From Cafeteria roenbergensis (taxonomy: Eukaryota; Sar; Bigyra; Bicosoecida; Cafeteriaceae): a stretch of 64,000 bases of DNA. Both the position numbers and the translations under genes were made by a program. Shown here piece after piece: positions 1-13,500 of the stretch; the stretch's first letter is position 1, and every line of letters begins with the position of its first letter. Location of the stretch: assembly GCA_008330645.1 (NCBI GenBank), contig VLTN01000029.1, positions 62,001 through 126,000 on the forward strand, read 5' to 3'. Under the pieces are notes generated by a model that saw only the letters and a program-made list of their open reading frames with translations, ran no database searches and was not told the DNA's origin.

Positions 1-1505
1 TCCTCGGCGCCGCCCGGACCGGCGCCACCACCACCAGCACCAGCAGCACCAGCAGCAGACGAAGCAGGGTCTGGGTGCAGTGTTGTCATCGACCGCGCCG
101 CCGCAAACACAGGCGCGGCGATGGCAGCCTGATCCCTCGCTGCGACCGCGCGCTCCGCCGCGTCGCGCGCCAATTCCAGCCGCGAGGGCACCACTCGCTT
201 CGCGCCGCCGCCACTAACGTCACCCCCAAGAGCTGAGCTGAACCCTCCGCGCGAGAGCCGCAGCGCAGGCAGCGTCGAGGCGGCGCCACTTCCGCCGCCA
301 GCGCCGCCAGCGCCGCTGTGCCCGGCCCGGAACCCTGCCAGGCCGTCCCAGCCTTCCGCGCCGGCGTACACGCCCCCGGACGCGAGGGCCGCCTCGGGCG
401 TGGCCCCTCCGGCAAGCTCGTCGAGGATGACGGCAGCAGCGTCGACGGCCGCGGGCGGGACCCCGTCAGAGGCCAGCTGTGCAGCGGGGGCATGCTGCCA
501 GCCGCCGCCGGAGCGAGGTGCGCCCGAGCCCGCGGCGGCTGCTTGTCGTCCCGGGGCGCCGGGCGCGGCGGAGGGCGGGCCCTGGCCCAGCTGCGCGGCG
601 GCGGCGAGCTTCCTGGCGGCGGGCACAAGCCAGGTCCCGGCGTGCGCGGTCGCAACTGCGCGCAACGCCGCGGCCTGCGCGCCTGAGCGGGCGAGCGGCT
701 CAAAGTGCGCGGCCGCAGCGGCCAGCCACAGCCGCACGACCTGCCCAGGACCGCCGGTACCGGACGCGAATCCGCGCGCAGGAGCGGCCACTGCCTCTGC
801 GACCGCGGCAGCAGCGTGCAGCGGCACGCGCGACGTTGCCACGGCCACTCGCTCCGAGAGCGCAGCGTCGGCCGCGGCCCACCTTCCCACCAGCCTGCTC
901 GCGTCAGCCCAGCAGGCAGCGGAGGCCTCGCCAACGGCAACGCCGAGCGCCTGGTGCGCGGCTGCAACGGCCTCTGTGGCGGCGCCTAGCGGCAGCAGCC
1001 CGTCCCCCGTGTGGCTGGCCAGTGCCGCCAGCGCCTCCGGCGCGGCGCGACCTCCCAGCGAGGGCGACGCGCTGAACAGCGCGCACTTTGCCACGAGGCG
1101 CGGGCCGCCAGGGTCGGAGTTTCGCCCTGCGACCACGGCGAGCAGCGCCAAGGGCGAGAGACGCACGTCGCTCATGACGGCAGGCGAGCCTGCCACCAGG
1201 CGCACCGCGTCCCGGTCCAGAGCCTCCCGCAACGACGCCTCGGCCTGGCTGGGCAGCGACGGCGCGGGGAAGCTGCCGGCGCTGCTGGACTGCGCTGCGA
1301 GCGGCCTGGGCGGCAAGCTGACGTCATCCGCGAGGACAAGCACGCGCGACGAGCCTTGACGCTTGGGCAAATCGCCGTGCGCCAGAGCTGCGCTGACGCT
1401 AGCTCGGCCCGCCGCAGCGACGCCCCAGCGCGCCGGCGCGCCGCGAAGCTGGTGCGGCACAGCCGCGTCACCGCGACCGCTGCCCCCAGCGCCAATGGCC
1501 GCGCC

Positions 1506-1540
<35 letters not shown>

Positions 1541-4500
1541 CACCTCCGCTGCCGCTGGCTCCAGTCCCGGCAGCCGCAGACCTGCGGTGGCTCGCGCAGG
1601 CGGTGGCCAGCCACCGCCGCACGAGGGTCCCGGTGGTGCCCGAGGAGAGCGAGAGCGCGCCCTGCGCCGGGGCCTCGAGCGCCAGGCTGCCGCCGCTGGG
1701 CCGCGCGCCGGCCGCGGAGAGGAGCTCCGGGGCGAGGAGGGCCGTCGCAGCTGCCGCCGCGTACCTGGCAACGCTCGAGCGGCCGCTGCCGGCGGGGCCG
1801 CTCAGCGCCACCGCGCGGCCGCGGGGCGCGAGCCGGACCGTCCAAAACGCGGCAGCGCACGCTCGAGGCACGGGCACGACCACCTGCCACGGCAGCAGCG
1901 GGCCGGCCGCGCCCCCTGCCCGAGGCATGCCCACGTAGAGCGGCGAGCTGTCGCGCCAGGTGCCAAACGCCAGAGCGCCTCCGCGCGCGGCCTCGCCGAT
2001 TCCTCGAGTCGCTGGCCCGCTGGCACCAGCTGCTGGGTCGGCGCCGTCGTCGGGGGTCGCAGCCGCGGCCGCGAGCCCGACGGGCACGAGCGCCCATGTG
2101 AACGGGTCGATGATCTCGCCCGAGGGCGACGGCGCTGGCGCCACGGGAGCCGCCCACGCCTCGGACCACCACTCCCCAAAGAAGCGCCGCGCCTCGTCGG
2201 ACGCCAGGGCGCCCCCAAAGGCCCACAGCGCCGCGAACGCGACCACCGGGCGCAGCGCGTCGGCGGCGGCGTTGGCCTCGGCCTCTGCAAGGGCATGCTC
2301 GGCCGCCGCCGCCGCCTCCTCGCCCGACTCATCGATGCTGCCGCCGAGCCCGAGAAGCGACATGTCGGCCATGCGCACGCGAGGGCGCCCTCCCGGGGTC
2401 TCCTCGCCGTCCTCGGCGCTCGCGTCGTCGACGTCAGCCAGCGCCCGCACCACTCCCTCGGCAACGGCCACTGGCAGCGCGGCGTCCAGCGCGGCCCGCC
2501 GCCGGAGCTCAGATTGCCCCCTGGGGCCCCTCGAGCCGAGCCCCAGCAGCCCCAGGGCCCGGCCCTTGGCGCGATCCTCGCCTGAGGTGACTGCGTCCGC
2601 AGCAGGGGCGCCTCCAGCGGCCAGAATGACGTCGCCCGGCGCGCCCGTGGCGCCTGTCGACACACCCAAGCCGCTGCCGGGCTCGTCGCCAGCGTCGTCG
2701 GCGCCGCCTGACGACGCCTCGAACGCCACCAGCCCCGAGGCCGTGGCGACGTCCGTGTCGCTCGGAAGCATTCCGTCCAGCAGCCACAAGAACGTTCGCA
2801 CCTGGCAGTGCGCGGGCTGCAGGGCGGGCTCCCCGGCCTCCTCGGCGCACGCCGCGGCCTGCTCCGCGCACTGCAGCGCGCACTCGTGGACGAGGCTGGC
2901 GAGCGCGAGGGAGGCCGCGGCGGGGTAGTGCGTCCTCGCCCCGATGGCCCTCGTCCAGGTGCGCAGCAGGCCCACGGAGAGGGGCGGCGCTCGCCCGGCT
3001 GCAACGTGGCCGGAGGGCGCAGGCTCCGCGGCTGCGGCCGACCCGGACGGGAGCACGAGCACGCCGCAGCGGCTCACCGTGGCGGGGCTCGCAAGGCTCA
3101 GGTCGGGCGCCTCCAGCAGCACCCTGCCGCCAGGGAGCAGGCGGATGCGCTCGCCCGAAGCCGCCGTGAGACACTTGCTGTCGTCGAGCAGGGAGTTGAG
3201 GCTCTCCGCCCACCCGGGGTCAACCGTGCCGTCGAGCACCAGCCACACAGAGCCCGCGCCCGCGTCGGCATCCCCGCCTCCGTCGCCGCCGCCGCCCTCC
3301 TCGCCGCCTTCAGAGTCTGTCGCCGCCAGCGAGGCGGCGTGGTCCGCCATGGCCAGCAGGCACGAGGCCACCGCGCCGGCCACAAACTCCTTCCCCGGCC
3401 CGGCCCAGAACCCGTGCAGCTCGTCAGCGCCCAGCGCGTTGGGGTGGATGGACCACGTGCGCGCGCCCACTGCCGAAGCCACCACGCCCCACGCAGTCGT
3501 CTTGCCTGCTGCGGCGGGCCCCAGCACCGCCACGCAGTGCCTGCAGCACAGCAGCCTCCACAGCGTGAGCGCGCGCTGCGCCAGCGGCGAATCGCTTGCA
3601 GGCGCGGACGCAGCGACGACGTCCTCGTCGTCCTCGTCGTCCTCGTCGTCCCGCTCCGCCAGTGCGCCCCTGGCGCCGTTTGCCGCGGCCAGGGCCGCCG
3701 CCTCCGCACCCGCACGCGCGTCCGGCGCGCTGGCCGAAGCCGCCGCCAGCGGCCGCAGACCGTCGAGCACCTCGGGGTTGGCGTCGATCACTGCCTGAAT
3801 GGCCCGCCGCGCCTCGGCGTCTCCGCCTTGGCCTGGGGCAGAGCCTCCGGCGGGCGCAGCGACGCCAGGAAGGCGGAAGTAGTCGGCCAGCAGCCCGCGC
3901 AGCGCCGCCGCCTGACCGGCTCCGGCCCGGGGCCCCACGATGTCCCACGCAGCCTCCAGCACGGCCGTCAGCTCGGCTGCTGCGGTGTCCTGGCGGGTCC
4001 CTGCCGACCGCTCGCCCGCCACCCACGCTTCCCGGCGAAGGCCTGCGGACAGCACCGCCCCCTTGAGCGCGCGGAGGCCCCAGTCCGACGCCTGCCCCGC
4101 CGCGCCGCCCGCGGTCGCCGCCAAGTGCTCCGCCTCGACCGCGGCCGCCGCCTGGAACGCCGCGACGAGGCGCCGCCCCAGCGACCGCGCCGACTCGAAC
4201 CCGCGGGCCAGCAGCAGCTGCTCCGCGATGGCGGCCGAGTCGGGCGCGGACACGGTGATGACCCGCACGAGCGACGTCATCGACTGCGGGAGGGGCGCGC
4301 GGCCCGCGTAGCCCGGATTCATGGTCAGGAACAGTGCCGTTGTTGGCAGCACGAGAGCGGAGTCACTGCCCGGCCCCGCCGCAAACCTGGCGGGGGCCGC
4401 CGCCCCCTGCCCAGCGCGCTGGGCGTCAAGCAGGCCGCGAAGCAGCTCCGAGCACACGCCCAGCACGGAGGGCGTGAGGCGGTTGAACTCGTCCGCGCAG

Positions 4501-7500
4501 CCCCACGCGCCGTTGGCCGCCAGCGTGACGAGCAGGCTCCCCACGGCGGAGGCCGTCATGTCCGGCCCGCAGTTGAACACCACGCACCGCCTGCCCGCGG
4601 CCGCGGCGAGGTCCTTCACGGACTCGGTCTTGCCCGTCCCAGCCGGCCCCCTGGCGACCAGCGAGAGTCTCCACCTGACGGCCAGGGCCGCCGACACGAA
4701 GAGCCGCTCGGTCAGGGGCGTCACGACCAGCCGCGCGCCCGCGCCCTGGTAGGCATACCCGTACGCCAGGGACACCCCCGCCACGTGCACCTGGACGCGC
4801 AGCGCGGCCGCGCGCGCGGCAGCGGCGACGGCGGCGGCAGACGTGGCCGGGTCCGGCGCGGCCGTGGACCCAGCTGCGTGCGAGCCTGCGCCCTTTGGCC
4901 CGCCGGCGCCGCCTCCCCCCCCGGCCGCCGCCCCGCCCGCTGCGGCGCTGTCCACGCTGCCCCGCCGCCCCGCCACGTTGCGGCGGACGGACCCTTGCGC
5001 GCGCACCAGCCGCCTGCCCGCGGGGCCTCCTTCGGAGCCCGCTGCAACAGCCCCGTCGCCGGATCCGGCTCCGGCGCCGGCCTCTGCAGCAACGCCGGCC
5101 AGGTCGACGCTCGGCGCGGCGACTGCGAGGTACGCGGCGCTTTCGAGCGCCGACGGTGCGGCGTCGGCCACCCTGGCATCGGCTGGCAGGGACCGGCCAG
5201 CAAGGCTCCCCAGCGACGCGTCCGCGCAGTAGGTCCGGAGGCTGGCCTGCCAGCGCAGCGCGTCGGAGGACAGCTCGCCGGACTCGGCGATGCCGTCCAC
5301 CACGTCGCGGCGGTGGGCGTCGGCGGTCGCCAGCATCATCAGCCGGCTTCGGGCATCCCGGGAGAGCCCACCGCGCAGGGCCGCCGCCAGCGCCGCGATG
5401 CGCGCCCGCCGCTGCGAGGCCACCTCGCGGATGGTCGTGGCGCCGTCGGCGCCGGCGTCGGCCGCGCTGCTCGCTTCCGCCGCGGCCCCGCCCCGGCTGC
5501 AGAGCACGCGGTCCATCTCGCGCGCATGCCACACGTCCGCCGCCACCATCATAGCCTGCGCGGGGACGGCGGCGTCAGCGGCCCACGCGGCTCGCTTCTC
5601 CGGGTCCTCGGCCGGGTGCCCGACTAGCGCCGTGCGGATGGCACAGGCCACCGCCACGGACATGGCCTCGTGCAGCGCCTGCAGCAGCGCCTCCGCGCCC
5701 GGTCCCCCGTGCCGGGAGACGCCGACGCCCGCGGGCAGCCACAGCGTCTCCACGCCCGCAGCGGCGTCCACGCCGGCCACAGCGAGCGCCGCAGCGTGGC
5801 TCTGGTCCGAGGAGTGACGCTGCATGGACGGGCCCGCGGGCGGCAGCGAGCCTCTGCTCGTCTGCGTTCGGCTGGCCGGCCGCTCGGGCAGGCCCCTGCC
5901 CTCCGGCAGCGCCCCACTGTCCACGCTTGAGCGCCTCGCGACGGCTCTGCCGGCCAGCCCCGTGGCGGCGTCGATGCCGGTCGCGCCCGTATTCGCCAGC
6001 GGGCTCGAGTCTCCGCGAGGCCCGGCCGCAGCCAGCGGCAGCATCGAGCGAGACGCGGACATCCACGCCCCCGGCGGCAGATCCGCAGCCCACACCACAC
6101 GCGCGTTGGCAACCGCGGGCGGGGCGTCTGCCGCCGCGCCCGCCACGGACGCGGCGTCATCCCCCGCGTCGGACTCCGAGCCCCCCGCGACGCTGTCGGC
6201 GTCTGGCCTGGCGGATCGACGGTGACCGCCCCCCGACTGGCTCAGCGCCCCCGTGGAGCCGCGCACGCCCGAGCTGCCCTTGCGCGAGGCCACGGCTAGC
6301 GTGCCCGACGTGCCTCCGTTGCCGCCGGCGGGCGGCAGAGCCGAGAACACGAGCCTGGCCGCGGCAGGCAGCAGAGCCGCCGCGTGCTTGGCCAGCGCAG
6401 CCGCCGCGTCGACCCCCGCGAGGGAGAGAAAGTCCGTGACGTCAGCGTCGGATGCGAAGCGCAGCAGAGGCACCTGGGTGCGTCGCTGCTCCACCAGCTT
6501 GCGTACCTGGCTCCGACACACGGCCAGCCCGCGGCGCGCTTCCTCCAGCCGCGACGCCACCGCCTCGTCCGACGCAAACGCCAGCACGAGCGCGCCACGC
6601 GCGTGCCCAGCCGGGTGCTGCTCCTCGCCGCCGCCGCGCGCCGCCGCGCTGCTGCCGCTGCCGCTGCCGCTGCTGGTGTTGCTGTTGCTGGTCCTGTGGC
6701 CTTGGGCCTCGCCGTCGCCAGCGGCCGCGCGCAGCACCCACCGCACCTGGGCGTCCACGGCGTCGAACGCCGGCTCGCCCCCGAGGTCGAGGCCGGGACG
6801 GGAGGCGGCCCCGCCCCGAAACAGCGGCAGCATTGACCGCCACTCGACGAGCACGCCTGCCAGCGCCTCGCAGGCCGCCTCGGCCCGCACCAGCTCGGCC
6901 TTCCACGCGCGGGCGTCGCGCGCTCTGGCCGCGTTCTGGGCCGCCGCGCTCTCGGCGGCACGCGCTTGCCGCGCCGACACAGGCCGCCCCGATCGCGGCC
7001 CTCGCGCGCTGCTCCTGGCAGTGGGGTGTGAGGGCTGCCGCTTGTCGGACTGGAGCGACAAGGACGCGAACCTGCCCGCCGCGGCGGCCGAGGCGGCCGC
7101 TGCCGCCGCCCCCAAGTCCTCCACGAGCGACGCAGGCACTCTCACGGGCACCACCGGCTGGAGCTCGCTGGAAGCCTTGCTGCTGCGCTTGCCCGCCGAC
7201 GCTGGCCCCCGCCGCGCGCCGTGCGCAGCCGATGCCGAGGACGCGGCGCCCTGCGCCCACCAGGCCTCGCCGTCCTCGGCGTCCTCCAGGTCGAACCGCC
7301 GCGTCGCCCAGTCGTCCACGAGCTCGCTCAGGACCCGCCTCGCGGCCTCCTCGCCTCGCGCCGTCTCGGCAATCGCGTTCACGTCCGCCTCGAGCGCAGC
7401 GATGCCCTGCGGGCCCCCCGAGGCCAGCACGTCGCCGAGCGTCAGGTCCGGCTGCAGCCACGGCCCCGCCAGCGCCGCGACCCGCGGATCGGCCATCGGC

Positions 7501-10500
7501 GACGGCCCGTCGGCCTCCTGCTCGCTGGCCTGCAGGGGCTGCAGCCCCAGCTTCGGAACGGGCAAAAACGCCCCGGCCTGCCCGGGTGGCGGCCGCAGCG
7601 GCGTGGGCTGCCCGACCGTTCCGCCGCTAGCGCCCCCGGCGCGCTCGACCGGCGACTTTTCAGCAGCGGGGGCGGCGGCGGCGGCCGAACCGGCGGCGGC
7701 AAGGGCGGAAGCGCTGCTTGTCGGGCTGGAGACGCCCTTGTCAGGGCCGCTCTGCGGTTCCGCCGCAGCTGCTGACCGCTCCGTGGCTTGCGCGCCCTGC
7801 CTGCCCTGCCCCGACAAGCGCAGCGCGGGGACCTCTGGCCGCGCCTGCGAGCCGAGCCGCGCCGTTGCCCTCGTCCGCAGCTCGTCCCAGTGGCGCTGCC
7901 GCACCGCCGGCTGCCGCAGGAGCGACGCCACGGCCACGGACCGCGCGAAGCGACGAGCAATGGCTGCAATGCCCTGGAACAGCTGGCCGCTGCGCGCGCC
8001 CGGCGGCAGCATCGCTTGCGCCTCCCGCAGCACGGTGCGCACCTGCGCCTCCACGTCCTCGGGCGCGCACTGGCTCCACGCCGCTCCGCGCGCCTCAGCC
8101 AGAATCCGGCCCAGGCGAGCTGCGGCCTGCCACACGCGGTCCGCCCACGTGATTTCGCGCCGAGCCCGCGCAATGTCCTCCGCCGCCGCGTCGGCGGCTG
8201 TGCCCGCCCCCATCATCGTGCCCGTGTGCTGGACGTGGGCGCCGTCGGCGGCGAGGGCGGCACACTCGCTCCGCCACTCCAGCAGGGCGGACCGCGCCGC
8301 CGCCGCCTCCTCCACCAGCCGCTGCTCGTCCTGCGGGGGTCGCAGCGGCCGCGAGCCGCGCAGCGAGTGCAGGAACCCAGACGCGCGTCTCTCAAAGTCG
8401 GCGATGCTGCGGCGCACCGGGTCCAGCTGCTGTCTCAGCAGCGGGGTGATGGCGGCAGCCACTGCCGGAAGCCGGCGGAGACAGGAGTCCCACAGCGCTG
8501 AGGCCACAGCAAGGGCGGCCAGCGTCTGCGCGTCGCTGCACAGCGACGAGGCGCCCCACTCCGCCCTGTCGTCCGAGGTGTCGTGCCCCAGCCGCACCCG
8601 CATCGACCCGGCGGCGGCCAGCGCCCGCCTGCGGGCGTCCCCAAGGGTTCCGGCCGCCACCACCCCGGCAGCCACGGCGCCGCCTCCCAGCACCTCCAGC
8701 GCGGCGTCCAACTCGGCGCTGTCTGCGGCCGCCTCGGCCACGCTCATCGCGTCCAGCTCCTCCAGCAGGGCCGCCTCCTCCGCCTCCTCGAGCTTCACAG
8801 CGTCCGCGGCGGCCTCTCGCAGCTCCCGCCGCCGAGCCCGCCGCGCCTCCGCGGACACGGCCACGAGGGCCCGCCCGCCGCTGGCAACGCCGTCCGCCTC
8901 GCCCTCGCTGTCCGAGTCGCTGTCCGGGCCGTCCAGCCCGGCCCCGAGCCAGGCCGCGGCGGTGGTCGTGCCGTTGCGGCTGGAGAGCACCCACCGCCGC
9001 CCTCCGCCGCTGGGGCCGCCGCTGGGGCCGCCACCGGGGCTGCTGCCCTGCGCCCCCGCGCCTCCCAGCGCCAGCGCTCTCCCGTCCTCCGCGCGCTGCG
9101 GCGCAGCGGGCAGGGCGACAGCGGACACGCATGCCAGCGCCGGGGCCGCTGCCGCGGCCACGGCCGCAGCGGAAGCGGCTCTGCTGATGGACAGCGACGG
9201 CCGAGCTGACAGCGCTGGCCCCAGCGCCGCGTCGGCCTGCTCAGGCGAGGTGGGGGCGCGCGGCCGCACGCCGGGCGACACCAGGACAGGCGTGCCGCCG
9301 GCGCCGCGGGCAGTGTGGGCCCCCGCGTCGGCGTTCATGATGTCGCGGCGCCGGAGGAGGCGCTGCGCGGCCATGGCGCCGCCAATGGCGAGCCAGCAGC
9401 GGGCCGCCCCACCCTGCAGCAGCTCCCTGCCGTGCTCCACCTGAAGCACCGCCTCGCGCAGCCGCAGGATGGACGGGAGATCGCCCGCGCGGGGGGCCTC
9501 CGCCAGCTGCCGGTGCGTGGCCGTGAGAACGCGCAGGAGCGCGCCGACGTCCTCCCGGCACTGCAGGGCAAAGGCCTCGCTTGCAAGGCCGCCGGACGAG
9601 GCGGCTGCGCCGGCGCCAGCAAAGTCAGCGGCGGACGACGCGGCGCTCTCGGACCGGTGACGCACCATGGGGCTGATGCCGCCGGCGTGGGCAGGGCCGC
9701 TGCTGCTCGCGGAGGAGTCCGCGGCGCCCAGACCGCCTCCCGCGGGCGCGCGCCCTGCCGTCCAGTCGCCGACCACCGCCACCGCCGGCGCGACCCCGCC
9801 GACGGGGACGGCCCGCAAGCGCACGGCCTTGGTACCGGGACCCCCTGCCGGCGCGCCCCCGTGGCCGCCTCCGGCCGGCCCGTCGACCGCGTGCCCGAGC
9901 AGCGCCCGCGCCGCGGCCACCACATGGTCGGCGTCGGCCCCACAGGCGGCCTCGCCCTCCGGCCGATCGGTCCGGCCCCCGCCTTGGCCCGCTGGCCGCT
10001 CGTCCGGCACGACGAGGAACAGCCGCACGGTGTACGCGCCGGGGGCGGGCGGGCTCCACTTGACAGAGTACCACCCGTCGCCCCAGTCCGCCGCCTCGGC
10101 CTGCACCAGGGGCCCCGCGGCGTCGGCGCCGTCGGGCACGCTGCCGGCTTGCATCGCCTCCGCGCTGCGGATGACGGCGGCGGCCCTGCGCTCTGCAGCC
10201 AGCGCGCTGGTCGTCCGGTGCACGGGCGCGTCCTCGTGCCCCGAGCTGGCTGCCAGCGCGGCCCCACCCAGCTGCGAGGCCGCAATCTCCGACAGCCGCT
10301 CGATGCGCCGCGGCCCCGACAGCAGCGCCCCCGCCCACACGGCTCGAGCCAGCGGCCCCTGCGGCTCGGGCGCCCCCGCCACGCCGCCCGGCCCTCCGAG
10401 CGCGCCCGAGGCGGCCGCCTCGTCGCTGCCGGCGGCGACGGACCCACCGCTGCTGCCCGCCAGCGTCGGCGACTGGGAGCGTGCAAGCGAGCCTGCGCCG

Positions 10501-13500
10501 CGCGCCCCGCTGCCTCGCCGCACCGCCACCGTGTCGCTGCAAGTGGAGTCCGGCCACGGCCCGCGGACCACGGCGACGACAGTGTCGCCCCCGGAGCCGC
10601 GCGGCTGGCCGGCCGAGGTGAACGCGCGCATCAGCAGCAGAGCCCGCGCGCCGTGCGCGGCGCGGGCGTGCGGCCCGCCTGACGCAGCGATGCTGCCCGA
10701 CCTGCCTGCCTTGGACGCCTGCGAGCCAGCGCGGGCGCGGCCCCCGCTGGGCCCCGACGCGCTTCGCAGCAGCTGCGGGCTGCCGACCGCCCCCGGGCCG
10801 GGCGCCGAGGCGGCGGCGGAGGCGGCGGCGGCGGCCGAGGCGGCGGCGGAGGCGGCCTCGCGGCGCGAGACGTGAAGCCCGAAGCCGAGGGCGGGACCCA
10901 GCGCCACGCAGCGCGACGCGTCGCTGATGGCGTGGGCCGTGAACCGGGCCGAACGAACGGGGCGCGTGAACACCAGCGCGTTGCGCATCGCCGCCGCCCC
11001 GCTGCGCGGAGACGCCGAGGCACCAACGACGCTGCCCCGGCGAGTCGCCTCCGCCCCCTCCTTGGAGGCCGAGGCCCAGGCGGGCGGCACGGGCGCCACC
11101 ACCACGTCGTACAGCCCCGTGCCCACGCGCGACAGGTCCGGGACGGTGCACTCGATGCCGCTGCCGTCGCTGCATCGCACCGCGGGCACCTCCGCGAATC
11201 GGCCAGGGACGAAGCGGGCCTGGTCGCAAGCCGCCGACACGGCCGCCACCGCCGCCGCGCTTCGCGTGGCCAGGGCCTCGGCCGCCGCCTCCTGCTCCGC
11301 CAGGGCCTCCTGCCTGGCCTCCCAGCGCGTCTGGGCTCTGCTCTGCCGGCCTGGCAGCGACGGCCAGGCGCCAGTGCCGCCCGCCGCCCCGGCGCCGGCA
11401 AGGCCGCCAACGCCAGCGGCCGCGAAGGCCGAGTCCGCCGGCGCCGGCAGACCGTACAGCTCAGCGTTGGCCTCCGCCTCCAGCCATGCAGCCTCGCGGC
11501 CCGCCTTGTCGGCGCGCGCGGCGGGCGCCACGCGGCCGGAGCGGTGCCGGCCGAGCGCTGGTGGCAGCCTCGCAGCCACGCCGAGAATCACGCCGGACGG
11601 GCCGTCCTCGCTGTACAGGTCCATGGGGCCGCGAGACAGGCTGCCGCCGCCGCCGCCAATGGCGGGCAGCCGGGGCGGGCTCTGCCGAGGGGAGGCCCCG
11701 GCCGCGGCGGCCGCCCACGTGACGCGCCTGGGAGAGCCGCGGGGCCGCTGCGCCGCGTCCCTGGACGGGGAGGCCTGGCCTCGTGCCTGCGGCGCTGCCC
11801 CGGCGCCGGCGGCCCGCCCGCCTGCGTCGCGAGGCGAGCCGGCAAGGCGGGGCGACTGCGCGGCGGGCCGCGTGCCTGGGGCTGGCGGCCCGCGCACCTG
11901 CGGCCGACGAGGCCGCCGCCCGGACCCCGGGGCCGGCTGGCGGAGGACGAACCGGACCGCGAAGCCCCACGCCTCGGCAGAGTCGTCGGCCGACTGCAGC
12001 ATGGCCTGGCTGCCGGCTCTGCCCTCCATCGCGGCCGCCGCGGCCGTCGCGCGCGGCCAGCCGTCGGTGTAGGCAGAGCCGTCGAAGCCCTCGCCGGACA
12101 GACGCAGCGTCATCCCGCCCGTGACGGGTCCCGAGGGCGGGTACACTGCCCGGACCACCAGCGGCGGGCCCAGCGCCTGCCGCAGGTGCACGGACCACAG
12201 ATCCTGCAGCCAGGTGCCGGCGGCGTCGCTCCACCCGCCGTGGACCATGAGCCGAGCGGATACCGGGTCGGCGGCAGCCGCAAAGTCGGAGCGTGGGGCT
12301 GGAAGGAGCGGACGCTCTACCGAGGCCACGGCGCAGCGCAGCACCTGCCAGACGACGGCCGCGCCCGCCTCGAGGGCGGGGAACTCGCGGAGCGGCGCCC
12401 GCTGGTGCTGCTGGAGGAAGCGTGGCGACCCCTCTGCGATGCTCTGCCGAAGGGACTTTGGCTGTGTGCCGCCCGGCGACGCCCAGCCCCTGCCGCTGGC
12501 TCCGGCGGGCGCGGACGGCGAGCCGGTCGCGCCGCCCGAGGGCAGCAGCATCGCCGCCCGGCTCAGCGCCCTGAACGATCGAGAGGACCTCATTCCGCCG
12601 GCGCCCCCGCCGCCGCCGTGGCTGCTGCTGTTGCTGCTGCTGCTGGCGGGGGGGGTGCCGGTGGCCTCCGAGCCGTGCAGGCTGCCAGCCGTCGCGACGC
12701 GGCGCAACGCCGGCGAGGACGAAGCCTCCTCGGCGGCGCGCCCCTGCGCTGTCGTCGCCGCGGCCGTTGCTGTGGCCGCCGCCGTCGTCGTCGTCGCTGC
12801 CACTGATGCTGCAAGCACCGCAGACGACGACGACGAGCCCCCCAGGAAGGGCTCTGCCACCCTCGCTGCGGCGCCGGGCTTGGATGTGCCGCTGCGCACG
12901 CGACCCACGATGATGACGGCGCCCGCACCGCCGTCCGCCGAGGCGGGGTCGTCTTGCTTCGACTCCACGGCGACGCCGGTGGTGGCGTCCACACCCCCGC
13001 CCCGGAGCCTGGCGGCTGCGCGCGCGCCGCTGCCGGAGGCTCTGCCAAGTGCCTTGCCCCCCCTGCGCGAGCCGGCAGCCTCGCCGCCCAGCACGAGCAA
13101 GCGGGGACCATCGGCAGCGGTGGCGGCGAACACGGCCCCGCCGACGAGGTGCGGCAGCGGCAGCATGGCCCCTGTGCCGGAGGGTCGGGACCAAGTCAGC
13201 ACCTCGGTCGGCTCGGCCTCGCTGGCGACGAAGGCGATTGCGCTGCCCACCGTGGACGATCGGCCGCGCGCACCCAGCCCCCGCGACGGCGGAAACGCCC
13301 CCGTGGCCGACGGCAGACGGCCCGCCGTGGCGCCCGGCTTGCCCGCCGGCGGCCCGACGGTGAGAACCCAGACGTCAGCCAACGGCCCGCCCGCGCCCCG
13401 CCCGCCGACGAGAACCATTGAGCGGCTGCCTACGGCGCTGGCCGCGTGCCTGGCGCGGGGCTCCGGCCCCTGGCCGCGCACGGTCGGACGGCGCCAGCGC

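Noticed and set aside
2808-5627. 939-residue open frame on the plus strand
   Set aside because: Antisense shadow of AAA1 and AAA2 of the kelch-dynein and very Arg/Gly-rich.
6253-9444. 1,063-residue open frame on the plus strand
   Set aside because: Antisense to the linker and tail of the kelch-dynein; its sequence is Ala/Ser/Arg-biased without any domain.
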